Assembly (NCBI GenBank): GCA_035764505.1
Contig: DASTZC010000261.1
Span: 1-38,527, forward strand
DNA from: Candidatus Polarisedimenticolia bacterium
Lineage (GTDB): Bacteria > Acidobacteriota > Polarisedimenticolia > Gp22-AA2 > AA152
Direction of reading: 5' to 3'
Length of the DNA: 38,527 bases
Shown: positions 14,327 to 22,006 of the stretch, one piece after another
Numbering within the stretch: position 1 is the stretch's first letter
Layout of the letters: each line of letters begins with the position of its first letter
The notes under the pieces: generated by a model
Databases searched by the model: none
What the model was told of the DNA's origin: nothing
The model's input: the letters and a program-made list of their open reading frames with translations, nothing else
Position numbers and translations under genes: made by a program

Positions 14327-17260
14327 CTACCGCCAGTTCCCGGCGGCGACGAAGGCGGCCCAGTAGAAAGGATGGGTGCTGCGTCCTTGCGCCCGGCGTG
14401 CCTGAAGAAGCCCGAGGCTCGCTGCGCGGATCGCCTCGGGGGTGGAGCGCCCTTCGAGGCGCTGCTCGTAGAGGCGGTGCATCCACTCGCGCGTCGATGA
14501 ATCCTCGACTTTCCACAGGCTCATGATCAAGGTCTGCGCACCCGCCAATTCGAAGGCGCGTCGCAGCCCCATGACCCCTTCCCCGTCCTGGACCTTGCCC
14601 AGTCCCGTCTCGCATCCCGACAGAACGGCCCATTCCACGTGCGACAGATCCAGAACGGCGATCTCTTCGGCGGTCAGGATTCCGTCGTCGTCGGCGGGGT
14701 CGGTCGTGCGCCGTCGGTTGGCGCCGGCGAATGCGAGACCGGAGAGCAGCATCGGGCTGTCTTCCTGCGAAGACCTGGCCTTCGCGGAGTCGTTGGGGAC
14801 TTTGGGCGGCTGACACCGATCCTGCAGGAAGAAGCCGTGCGTCGCCACGTGGACCACCTGGAAATCGGGGGCCATCACCTTGAACGCGGTTTCGGTCGCC
14901 TGCCGTCCGCTGAGGGACAGGCTGGGTTTCGCGGCAGACGGCTGAGCGCCCGAGGCAGGCCAGAGGGATCCAATCTCGGAGATCTCGCGCGCCGCGTCCG
15001 GAAGGATCCCGAACCGCATCGATCCGAAGTCCTGGCATTCGGGAGGAGCGCTACGGAAGACGGTACGGCCCTTCGGGGCACCGGGCACCCCGCTGCCCGT
15101 CTCCAGCTGCGCGGTTTCGAGGCGGAGCTCGTCGGCGGGCGCATCGAAATCCGGTCCTCCCAGCGCCAGGAACTTTCTGTGGGCGCCCGAGGGAGGCGCT
15201 TGCCGGAGCAGGTCCCTTTCGGTCGACAGGTAATGGATAAGCGGACCGCCCTCCACCAGGTAACCGCCGTTCTCGACCGGGAGACTATAGAAGCTGACGA
15301 GGTGAATCGCCCCGTCGGGAACGATGAACACCTGGCGCGCACCGCGCAGGCCTCCTGACAGAGGATCCCAGATCAGCTTGCGCAGGGATCGGGAGATCTC
15401 CCGGTAGCGCTCTTCCGAGCGATCGGACAGATAGGAGCGGGGAGGTCCCAGCGCTTCCTTCCAGCGGCGTATCGAGGTGTCGATCCGATCGGCCGGGCCC
15501 AGGGGGATGGCGATCGGGTCGCGGCGGCCGGCGGGCAAGACCAGCGCCAGGTAGCTCGGCACGGGTGCCGGGGCCTTCGGCTCTCCTGCCGCGGGCAACG
15601 GCAGCAACGAGAATCGGAAGAAGGCGACCAATGCCGATCCGGAAGGCAGGGCCGCCCGCACTTCGTGCAAGCCCGCGCGGCTGGTCGCCATCCGATCGCG
15701 GAACTCGGCGCTCCTTTCCGCGAGCGTCCGCTCCACTTGCTCCTTTCCCGCCACGAGGCGCGTGATGACCGCCCGGTGCTCGGTGGGGGTCGAAGATCCC
15801 GGGCCCCGGACCGTCGCGGCCGAGAGGCGCTCGCTGGCTCGCGCGAGATCGGCCTTCAGGGCTTCCACCTCGGGGCCCGCGCCCGCCAGGAAGCGATGAC
15901 GAAAGGCCATCTCGTCCAGGACGACCGACCGGGAGCCGATCATCTGGTTCCAGACGGCTTCGATGCCTGCCGCGCTTCGCTCCTTTCCCAGATCGAGAAT
16001 CGAAAGGGCGATCTGCGTCCCGAGAGCCTGGACCTCCTGATAGGCCAGAGCTTCCCGTTCCGACAGGACGCGGGAGAGATCCAGGAAGTTGTTTCGGCCA
16101 ATCGACTCCGCTCGGAGCGCATGGGTGGCCGCAGCCTCGTAATCGCCCGCCGCGTACTCGACTCGCGCCATCCCGCTCAGCGTCGATACCAGGGCGCGAT
16201 GATTGGGTCCGAAGGATCTCTCCTGAATCCTCAGGATTTGTTCCCATGTCTCGCGAGCCCGGGCCGGGTTGGGAGAGTGGGACAGGACTTCCGCGAGACC
16301 GTTGAGGTAGAAGGGAGTTCTCCATCCGTCGGGCCCGGTGGATTTCTCGCCGATCTGCATGGCCCGCCGGGCAGTGGCCTCCGCCGCCTCGTGCTCCCCC
16401 AGCCCTGATTGGGCGAGCGCCAGTCCGACGAGGCCCGTCGCGAAGGTCGAATCCTCGGGGCCCAGCTCGCGCTCCCAGATCCGGACCGCCCGCTCGGAAA
16501 GCGCTTTCGCGTGCTGGAAATCTCCCAAGGACCGGTAGATATCCGCCAGCCCATCCAGGCTGGTGCCGACCCAATGGTGCTCGGGGCCAAAGAGGCGCTC
16601 GCGGATCCTCAACGACCTTTTCGCAGCTTCGAGCGCCCGGGGATAATCGCGGATCGTGCGGTACGCCTGGCCCAGAGAAAGAAGGGCTCCGGCGAGCTCC
16701 GCCGACGGGGGGCCGGGTCGGGCCTCCCAGAGCGCCACCAGCCGCCGGGCGTAGAGCAGGACATCAGCGTCGCGTCCCAGACGTCTCATATCGAACATCA
16801 TCTCGGACAGGGTATCCCCGAGATCCGGGTGGACAGGCCCGAGCACCTTCTCCTGGATGGCCAGGCTGCGACCGGCAAGCTCGGTGCCCTCGATGAATCT
16901 TCCTTCGTAGGACAACAGGTTCGCTCTCTTGATGATGATCCTCGCGTAGCACAGGCTTTCCGGCCCGCAGGCGGCTTCCGCCTTCCGCGCCACGCCATCG
17001 AGGAGAAAGTCGTCCTCCTCGCTCAGGGTGCGCCCGCCCTCGTAGGTGCAATAAAGCAGAACCTGCAGAATTCTCGCCGCGTCCCGACTCGGGTCGTTGC
17101 CCGTGAATTCGAGCTCCGCGAGCGCTTCCATCGCGCCCGCATGCGCTTCGGCATAGGACCTTTGCTTGGCGAGGGTTTCGAGCTCATCGACGGAGGGGGC
17201 TGCGGCCGGGAGGGAGCTCCAGGGCAGCGCGAAAAGCGGCACGAGAAAGAGAGCCTTCAA
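14327..17260 (-). CDS. Secreted TPR-CHAT protease-like protein
   Basis: From the TTG at 17260 this is 977 residues. A signal peptide (KALFLVPLFALPWSSLPAAA) is followed by a long TPR superhelix (about 30-420) with repeats of the kinesin-light-chain type, such as AYRTIRDYPRALEAAKRSL and HPDLGDTL. The C-terminal CHAT domain (about 640-977) is a caspase-fold cysteine peptidase domain with His808 in VATHGFF and Cys883 in VLSGCETGLG, so the catalytic dyad is intact. The open frame could instead start with TTG at 17299, overlapping the STAS stop by 17 nt; neither start has a strong ribosome-binding site. The STAS gene directly upstream implies co-transcription. Substrate and activator are unknown. 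TPR-CHAT proteins such as Csx29 are activated proteases, but no CRISPR genes are here. Confidence 0.85.
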   Translation of the reverse strand: MKALFLVPLFALPWSSLPAAAPSVDELETLAKQRSYAEAHAGAMEALAELEFTGNDPSRDAARILQVLLYCTYEGGRTLSEEDDFLLDGVARKAEAACGPESLCYARIIIKRANLLSYEGRFIEGTELAGRSLAIQEKVLGPVHPDLGDTLSEMMFDMRRLGRDADVLLYARRLVALWEARPGPPSAELAGALLSLGQAYRTIRDYPRALEAAKRSLRIRERLFGPEHHWVGTSLDGLADIYRSLGDFQHAKALSERAVRIWERELGPEDSTFATGLVGLALAQSGLGEHEAAEATARRAMQIGEKSTGPDGWRTPFYLNGLAEVLSHSPNPARARETWEQILRIQERSFGPNHRALVSTLSGMARVEYAAGDYEAAATHALRAESIGRNNFLDLSRVLSEREALAYQEVQALGTQIALSILDLGKERSAAGIEAVWNQMIGSRSVVLDEMAFRHRFLAGAGPEVEALKADLARASERLSAATVRGPGSSTPTEHRAVITRLVAGKEQVERTLAERSAEFRDRMATSRAGLHEVRAALPSGSALVAFFRFSLLPLPAAGEPKAPAPVPSYLALVLPAGRRDPIAIPLGPADRIDTSIRRWKEALGPPRSYLSDRSEERYREISRSLRKLIWDPLSGGLRGARQVFIVPDGAIHLVSFYSLPVENGGYLVEGGPLIHYLSTERDLLRQAPPSGAHRKFLALGGPDFDAPADELRLETAQLETGSGVPGAPKGRTVFRSAPPECQDFGSMRFGILPDAAREISEIGSLWPASGAQPSAAKPSLSLSGRQATETAFKVMAPDFQVVHVATHGFFLQDRCQPPKVPNDSAKARSSQEDSPMLLSGLAFAGANRRRTTDPADDDGILTAEEIAVLDLSHVEWAVLSGCETGLGKVQDGEGVMGLRRAFELAGAQTLIMSLWKVEDSSTREWMHRLYEQRLEGRSTPEAIRAASLGLLQARRAQGRSTHPFYWAAFVAAGNWR

Positions 17261-17282
17261 CTTGGATCCGGGGGAGGGTATC

Positions 17283-17660
17283 TTAGCGGGTCCGTTCAAC
17301 GCCCAGCGCCTTCATGGCGCTGGGCTCGCTGTCGTAGACCTTGAGGATGTGGCTGAGGTGCACCAGCTCGAGCGCGGCGCGGACCTTGGAGGTGGGGGCC
17401 AGCAGCGCGATGTCGCCTCCTTTGTCGACGGCGGCCCATTTCGAGGCGACCAGCTCGCCGATGCCGCCTGAGTCAATCGCTACCGTACGCCTGAGGTCGA
17501 TAAGGATCTGGCGCAGGTCTGCCTTGAGCGCCTCGTGCGTGGCCTCTCGCAGCTCCGGCGCGCCCTTTTCGAGGTAGAGGTTTCCAATGACTTCGATCAC
17601 GGCGATTTTGCCGGTCACCCTCATGTTGATCGATGTCAGACGATTCTCGCCGGCTCCCAC
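17283..17660 (-). CDS. STAS-domain anti-sigma-factor antagonist (RsbV/SpoIIAA-like)
   Basis: This 125-residue single-domain STAS protein has a beta strand opening KIAVIEVIGNLYL, then the conserved phospho-acceptor loop AIDSGGIGEL with Ser64, then GGDIALLAPTSKVRAALEL. Family members switch partners: when unphosphorylated they bind an RsbW-type kinase/anti-sigma factor and free the sigma factor or other target. No RsbW kinase or PP2C phosphatase gene is in the window, so its partners are elsewhere. The start is GTG at 17660; an ATG at 17624 is the alternative and would remove 12 residues. It is followed directly by the CHAT gene on the same strand. Confidence in the family is high. Confidence 0.88.
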   Translation of the reverse strand: MGAGENRLTSINMRVTGKIAVIEVIGNLYLEKGAPELREATHEALKADLRQILIDLRRTVAIDSGGIGELVASKWAAVDKGGDIALLAPTSKVRAALELVHLSHILKVYDSEPSAMKALGVERTR

Positions 17661-17984
17661 GGCAATGCCCCTAGGTAGGTTTCCTTCAGGCGTCCAAATC
17701 CTATCCTCGACGCTTCACTTTCGGCAAGCGCCGGCTCCAACTTTTGCATGGCTATGACCCCTACCGGACAATCACATCGAACGCGAAAGTACACGTTGTC
17801 AGCATAAGGGTTCATGCTTTTTCAGTAACCCTACAGCACATTTGCTACGAGGGGTTTGGACCGTTATCGGCCCTAATTCTACACCTCCCAGGAGATGCGC
17901 TCGCGCTACAGGTTCAGCCGATCTAAGGGCACACGGTTTGCTCTTCGACGGGGACGCAGATTCACGTCCATTCAAGGAGAGATC
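17661..17984. other. Divergent intergenic region between STAS and the Gly-rich gene
   Basis: This 324-bp gap is less GC-rich than its surroundings, especially about 17740-17880. It contains an imperfect operator-like inverted repeat, AGGGTT (17807-17812) and AACCCT (17827-17832), with a 14-nt spacer. It should carry the promoters of both divergent genes, but I find no convincing -35/-10 pair. No gene is supported. Confidence 0.4.
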
Positions 17985-18233
17985 ATGACGACGAAGAATC
18001 CGGAAAAAGACGATCGCTGGAACGAGGAGCGCGGTGGCACGGGCCAGGCCGGCAGTCGGGGCGAGGGCGGCGGGCAGAGTGGCCAGGGTGGCTCGAGCGG
18101 TCAGCGTGGCGGTCAGGGCGGTCAGGGCGATCGCGGTAGCCAGGGCGGTCAGGGCGGCCAGGGTGGTCGCGGCGGCCAGCAGGGCGGCGGTCAGGGCGGC
18201 CAGCGTGGCGGCCAGGGCAGCGGAAACCGATAA
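17985..18233 (+). CDS. Gly/Gln-rich low-complexity small protein, possible KGG/YciG-like stress protein
   Basis: This 82-residue protein has a charged N-terminus (MTTKNPEKDDRWNEERGG) followed by about 60 residues almost entirely of Gly, Gln, Arg and Ser in GGQGGQ and GQRGGQ units. It has no hydrophobic segment and is predicted to be disordered. AAGGAGAG lies 3-4 nt upstream of the ATG at 17985. The open frame reaches back to 17895, but that part lacks a binding site. Its nearest known analogue is YciG, a small KGG-repeat stress protein beginning with an acidic, RGG-containing segment. YciG is encoded next to the DUF892 protein YciF, and here too a DUF892 gene follows. The repeats read GGQ rather than KGG, so kinship is by analogy and context. 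Confidence 0.65.
   Translation: MTTKNPEKDDRWNEERGGTGQAGSRGEGGGQSGQGGSSGQRGGQGGQGDRGSQGGQGGQGGRGGQQGGGQGGQRGGQGSGNR
18075..18226 (+). repeat. Imperfect GGTCAGGGC-type tandem repeats within the Gly/Gln-rich gene
   Basis: Degenerate 9-bp units (GGTCAGGGC and variants) encode Gly-Gln-Gly runs. Unit-length changes would keep frame, so repeat number may vary between strains. Confidence 0.7.
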
Positions 18234-18324
18234 CCTGTTTCGATGAGCTTCCGAGATCGCACCCTTGGAGGCAGCGGCTGAAAACGGCCGCGCCTCAAGG
18301 GCCGCCACTTCAACGGGCTGAGAT

Positions 18325-18400
18325 CCTCGCGGAGAGCCGTCACCATCCTGGGCTGAAGCCGGGTATGAATCGGTACAGGGTCGATGACGGCTCCGCGAGG
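18325..18400. repeat. Long inverted repeat between the Gly-rich and DUF892 genes
   Basis: The left arm (18325-18342) and right arm (18385-18400) are reverse complements over 16 bp, with a single 2-nt (AG) bulge in the left arm. They enclose a 42-nt loop that itself holds GGCT-GA-AGCC. No T tract follows, so it is not a standard terminator. It lies in the untranslated gap upstream of the DUF892 gene, about 95 nt before its start. It could be a processing or stability hairpin, or part of a REP-like element; the sequence alone does not decide. Confidence 0.6.
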
Positions 18401-18493
18401 GGGAGTCCCAGAAAATCGAATCCGCACTCATAACCCCGTCCGGAGGCACGAAGCCGCCGCCGGGGATCGCTTGTCCCGAACTAGGAGACGACA

Positions 18494-19084
18494 ATGCCGA
18501 TGCAGAGCCTGGAACAACTCTTCGTAGACAAGCTCAAGGACATCCACGATGCGGAGAAGCGCATCGCCCGGGCCCTGCCCAAAATGGTCAAGGCGGCCGC
18601 GTCACCCGAGCTGGCGGCGGCTTTCGAGGAGCACCTCCTGGTGACCGAAAAGCAGATCGAGAGACTGGACAGGATCTTCGCGAGCTGTGCAATCTCCTCG
18701 GGCCGGAAGATCTGCCATGGGATGAAGGGGATCCTCGAAGAGGGAGAGGAGCTGCTGAGCAAGGAGAGGAATGAGGCCGAGGAGTCGGTGCTGGATGCCG
18801 CCCTGATTGCGGCCGCCCAGGAAGTGGAGCATTACGAGATTGGCGCCTACGGCTGCCTGAAGGCCTGGGCCGAGATTCTGGGCTGGAGCGAGGAGGCCCG
18901 TCTTCTGTCGCAGAGCCTGGATGAAGAAGAGCTCACCGCCGAGAAGCTCAGCGAGCTGGCCTCGGCCATCAACCCGCAGGCCATGGAAGCGGGCCACAGT
19001 GAATCCGAGGAAAAGGAAGTCGCCGAGGGCGGGAGAGGCGCCAGAAACGGCCACAGGCAAAAACAGCATCGCCGCGCCAGCTAG
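18494..19084 (+). CDS. DUF892 (YciE/YciF-like) ferritin-fold stress protein
   Basis: This 196-residue protein is a four-helix ferritin-like domain of the YciE/YciF family. It opens LEQLFVDKLKDIHDAEKRIARALPKM, and has the paired metal-type motifs FEEHLLVTEKQIERL and AAQEVEHYEIGAYGCL. Family members form dimers with a dinuclear-metal-like site; in enterobacteria they are induced by osmotic and sigma-S-type stress. The last 35 residues are a charged tail rich in Glu, then Gly, Arg and Lys, not typical of the domain. AGGAGA lies 6 nt upstream of the ATG. The gene converges with the mbtH-like gene, 24 nt from its end. Confidence 0.9.
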   Translation: MPMQSLEQLFVDKLKDIHDAEKRIARALPKMVKAAASPELAAAFEEHLLVTEKQIERLDRIFASCAISSGRKICHGMKGILEEGEELLSKERNEAEESVLDAALIAAAQEVEHYEIGAYGCLKAWAEILGWSEEARLLSQSLDEEELTAEKLSELASAINPQAMEAGHSESEEKEVAEGGRGARNGHRQKQHRRAS

Positions 19085-19108
19085 TCACGGGAAGCGGCTC
19101 TCCGGGCA

Positions 19109-19336
19109 TCAGCTCTTCTTGGCGGCGGCTTCCTCCATCTGCTTGCGCAGGCTGAGCGGGCGCATGTCGGTCCAGACCTCCTTCACATAGGCGAGGCATT
19201 CGGCCTTCAGGCCGCTCTTGCCCGCGTCGCGCCATCCGGCGGGGTTCTCCCGGTCCGCCGGCCAGATCGAATACTGCTCCTCGTGATTCACCACCACCTT
19301 GTAGATCGTCGTATCTTCCGCATCGTCTTCGAACAT
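19109..19336 (-). CDS. MbtH-like NRPS accessory protein
   Basis: This 75-residue MbtH-family protein binds adenylation domains of NRPSs and is often needed for their solubility and amino-acid activation. Family marks are present: [20 protein letters not shown], and [18 protein letters not shown] with the conserved Trp residues. AAGGAG precedes the ATG at 19336. It is the last gene of the NRPS operon, 30 nt after the MFS gene. It probably serves the NRPS of this operon, but MbtH proteins can also act on other NRPSs in the cell. Confidence 0.95.
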   Translation of the reverse strand: MFEDDAEDTTIYKVVVNHEEQYSIWPADRENPAGWRDAGKSGLKAECLAYVKEVWTDMRPLSLRKQMEEAAAKKS

Positions 19337-19366
19337 CGGCTGCTCCTTCCCTCGTGAGAATTCAGC

Positions 19367-20692
19367 TCAACTCTTGACGTAGGCCGGCTGCGGGGCCGGC
19401 GAGACGGTTGAATCATTATCGTCGAGGCGGCGCAGGGGCGGATAGAACAGCGCCGCCAGCGCCGCCACGATGCTGAGGCTCCCCGCCACGATCAGGATCA
19501 GGGCAATGCCGCGTCCCGGTCCGGTGCCGATCAGCGGTCCGAGCCATCCGGCGAGACGGCCGCCCGGCGCCATGGCCGGCTCGGCCAGACGATCGGCCAG
19601 CGGCCCGGCGGCCAGCGACGCCAGCGGCATCGCCGACATGGCGATGGTGGTCCGCACCGCGAAGACCCTTCCCTGCAGATCGGCAGGGACGACGCGCTGC
19701 CAGATCACCTGGCTCGATCCCGCCGTGACCGGCATGAAGAAAAGGAAAAGGAAGGCCGCCGCGGCCAGCAGCGGCACGGAAGCCGTCACCCCGGCGGCGA
19801 TGACTGCCAATCCCCCCAGGCAGGAAAAGAGGATCACTCCGAGCGCGGAACGGCGCGGCCCTCCCCACAAGCTCATCAGCGCGCTGCCACCGATCATCCC
19901 CATCCCGCCGATCGCCAGGATGGTCCCTAGCGCCGCGGGGGTGGAGAAGCTCAGCACCAGGGGGGTGAAGACCACCGTGGCCAGCTCGGTGAAGAAATTC
20001 ACCACGGCGAACATGAGCAGCAGCGCCAGCAGCCCCGCGTGAGCGAAGATGTACCTCCAGCCGAACGGCAGGTCGTGCCGGTACGAGGTGCGCTCGGCGC
20101 CCGGCGGCGCCGCGGATGGAATCGCCGCGGCGAGGATCGTGGCGGCCGAGAAGAGAAAGGTGGCGACATCCAGAAGGGCCACGCCGAACAGGCCAATCCA
20201 GGTGATCAAGGCGCCGGCCAGCAGCGGCGCGAGCACCTGCGGCACCGACATCGCAAGCTGGGTCAAGCCGCTGGCCCGCCCGAGCTGATCGCGCGGCACA
20301 AGCAAGGTGACGGTGGCCGAATAAGCGGGCCACTGAACCACGGTGGCGGCGGAAGTGATGACGACGATGGCGCAAGCTCCCGCGAGCGACAGCGCATCGA
20401 GCCGGACCAGTATCGCCACCCCTGCAGAAGTCGCGGCGCCGATCAGGTCGCAGCCAGCCAGGAGGCGCTTGCGATTCCAGCGATCGATCAGGGGACCGGC
20501 CAGCGGCAGGATCAGCAGCGGCGGCAAGGCGGCGCAGAAGGTCACCAGGGAGTACTGCGTGGTCGAGGCGGTGCGCTGGAAAATCCAGACTCCGAGAGAG
20601 AAGGCGGTCAGCCCCGATCCGAGCATCGAGACGAGCTGGCCGGTCCATATCAGAAGGAAGGCGCGCACTCCGGGGCCGCGGAAAGAAGACAT
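19367..20692 (-). CDS. MFS exporter (EntS/MFS_3-type), probable product efflux
   Basis: This 441-residue protein has about twelve hydrophobic segments and the family's conserved loops: FLLIWTGQLVSMLGSGLTAFSLGVW at the start, GPLIDRWNRKRLLAGCDLIG between helices 2 and 3, and GPLADRLAEPAM in the second half. EntS-type MFS proteins export siderophores and other peptides by proton antiport. The stop of the LarA homologue is 3 nt upstream, and the ribosome-binding GGATGAG lies within that junction. Position in an NRPS operon supports export of the peptide. Direction and substrate are inferred. Confidence 0.88.
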   Translation of the reverse strand: MSSFRGPGVRAFLLIWTGQLVSMLGSGLTAFSLGVWIFQRTASTTQYSLVTFCAALPPLLILPLAGPLIDRWNRKRLLAGCDLIGAATSAGVAILVRLDALSLAGACAIVVITSAATVVQWPAYSATVTLLVPRDQLGRASGLTQLAMSVPQVLAPLLAGALITWIGLFGVALLDVATFLFSAATILAAAIPSAAPPGAERTSYRHDLPFGWRYIFAHAGLLALLLMFAVVNFFTELATVVFTPLVLSFSTPAALGTILAIGGMGMIGGSALMSLWGGPRRSALGVILFSCLGGLAVIAAGVTASVPLLAAAAFLFLFFMPVTAGSSQVIWQRVVPADLQGRVFAVRTTIAMSAMPLASLAAGPLADRLAEPAMAPGGRLAGWLGPLIGTGPGRGIALILIVAGSLSIVAALAALFYPPLRRLDDNDSTVSPAPQPAYVKS

Positions 20693-20695
20693 CGC

Positions 20696-22006
20696 TCATC
20701 CCGCCGCCCGCCGCGCCAGCGGCTCGATCAGGACCGGAAGGGTCCCCAACCCGTGGGGGATGAGATAGCCGGGTCCCGGATTCGACGCGGCCAGCGCTTC
20801 CGCAAGTGATGCGTGCGGGATCATCCCCATCCGTCGCACCGTCGCCGGGTCGAGGGCCGAGACGAGGCGCACCTTGTAGCGCTCCGACTTCCAGCGGATG
20901 CCCCACGCGGTCTGCCCATGGACCTGGTAGCGGCTCACCAGCTTCTGCGCTGTCGCGCGCGCGCCGCCCGGCACGAACCAATCGAGGAAGTCGGGACGGC
21001 CGAGTCCGTCGGCGCACTCCGCCAGCAGCACCAGGTCGCCGCCGTCCTTCAGGACGAGGCGTGCATGCTCGAGCGCCTTGTGCGACTGGATCATGTTGAG
21101 GTCGCGCGGCGAGCCGCCGCAGCTCACGACCACGAGGTTGCGACGCCGGGCGACCTGCACGGAATGCTCCTGCAGATATTCGGCGCAGCCGCGCCGGTGC
21201 GCGGCCCGCCAGTTGCCGGCATACAGCCCCACGATCCGGTTGGCTCCGCCGAGCACCGTGTTGACCAGGAAGCTGGGACCGACCAGGCCGCAAGCTTCCT
21301 CCATATCCTCGCTGACCGGATTCCCCTCCAGCCGTCCCGATTCGATCCCTTCGGCTTTCGACAGGCTGGTCCGATCGAAAGCGAGCAGGTGGTTGGCCTG
21401 GATGGAGCGGTCGGAGCCGCAGCCTGGCAACACTCCCTTGCGACCGCCGCTGAAGCCGGCGACGTAGTGGAAGCCGATGGCGCCCACCACGAACACCCGG
21501 TCGGCCTTCAGGAGGCGGCGGTCGACTTCCACGGGAGTGCCGCGCGAGGTGACGCCTACCGGTGCGTTCTCGACGGCGTCATAGGCATCGTGGATGCGGA
21601 CGGCGACGCGGCGGGCCGGCTCGTATCCGACGATGCGGGTGATCTCCTCCGGCGTGGGGGGGCGATGCGTCCCGGCTCCCACCAGGAACTCGATCTGTCC
21701 GTCGGGTACGCCAAAATTCGCCAGCCGCCGCAAAAGGAGCGCGGCGACACGATCGGATCCGGAGGCCCGCGTTGCGTCCGGGACCACGATGCAGACGCTG
21801 TGCGAGGGGGAGACGATCTCGCCGAGCGGCGGCGAGCCGATGGGAGATTCGAGCTTCGCTAGCAGCTCGTCGTCGCCCAGCTCGGGGGGATCGGATCCGA
21901 TCGGGTCGACGACTTCGAAACGCCCGGGATCGTAGGTGAAATCGACCCGCCCGCTTCCGTATCCGAGCGCCAGGCGCCCCGGTGATTCGCGCTTGCCGTC
22001 AGTCAT
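20696..22006 (-). CDS. LarA-family nickel-pincer 2-hydroxyacid racemase homologue
   Basis: LarA uses a nickel-pincer nucleotide, bound covalently to Lys, to interconvert D- and L-lactate by hydride transfer; homologues act on other 2-hydroxyacids. This 436-residue protein has PDATRAS, AGTHRPPTPEE, GFHYVAGFSGGRKGVLPGC and IQANH. His114, His180, Lys190 and His206 line up, at a constant offset of 6, with His108, His174, Lys184 and His200 of Lactobacillus plantarum LarA, as I recall that numbering. All cofactor and catalytic residues therefore appear intact. The ATG at 22006 overlaps the aminotransferase stop by 8 nt, indicating translational coupling; the frame upstream to 22276 is that gene read in another phase. 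larB, larC and larE, which make the cofactor, are not in the window. The substrate is unknown; the neighbours suggest an aryl 2-hydroxyacid. Confidence 0.88.
   Translation of the reverse strand: MTDGKRESPGRLALGYGSGRVDFTYDPGRFEVVDPIGSDPPELGDDELLAKLESPIGSPPLGEIVSPSHSVCIVVPDATRASGSDRVAALLLRRLANFGVPDGQIEFLVGAGTHRPPTPEEITRIVGYEPARRVAVRIHDAYDAVENAPVGVTSRGTPVEVDRRLLKADRVFVVGAIGFHYVAGFSGGRKGVLPGCGSDRSIQANHLLAFDRTSLSKAEGIESGRLEGNPVSEDMEEACGLVGPSFLVNTVLGGANRIVGLYAGNWRAAHRRGCAEYLQEHSVQVARRRNLVVVSCGGSPRDLNMIQSHKALEHARLVLKDGGDLVLLAECADGLGRPDFLDWFVPGGARATAQKLVSRYQVHGQTAWGIRWKSERYKVRLVSALDPATVRRMGMIPHASLAEALAASNPGPGYLIPHGLGTLPVLIEPLARRAAG

Noticed and set aside
14327-17260. Csx29/Craspase-type CRISPR protease
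   Set aside because: Same TPR-CHAT architecture, but this one is secreted and there is no gRAMP effector or CRISPR array in the window.
18075-18226. CRISPR-like tandem repeats
   Set aside because: Units are 9 bp, contiguous and in frame with a protein; there are no spacers and no cas genes.
17799-18494. 231-residue minus-strand frame opposite the Gly-rich gene
   Set aside because: Its long Ala/Thr/Leu runs are the antisense of the Gly-Gln repeats; the plus frame has a good ribosome-binding site.
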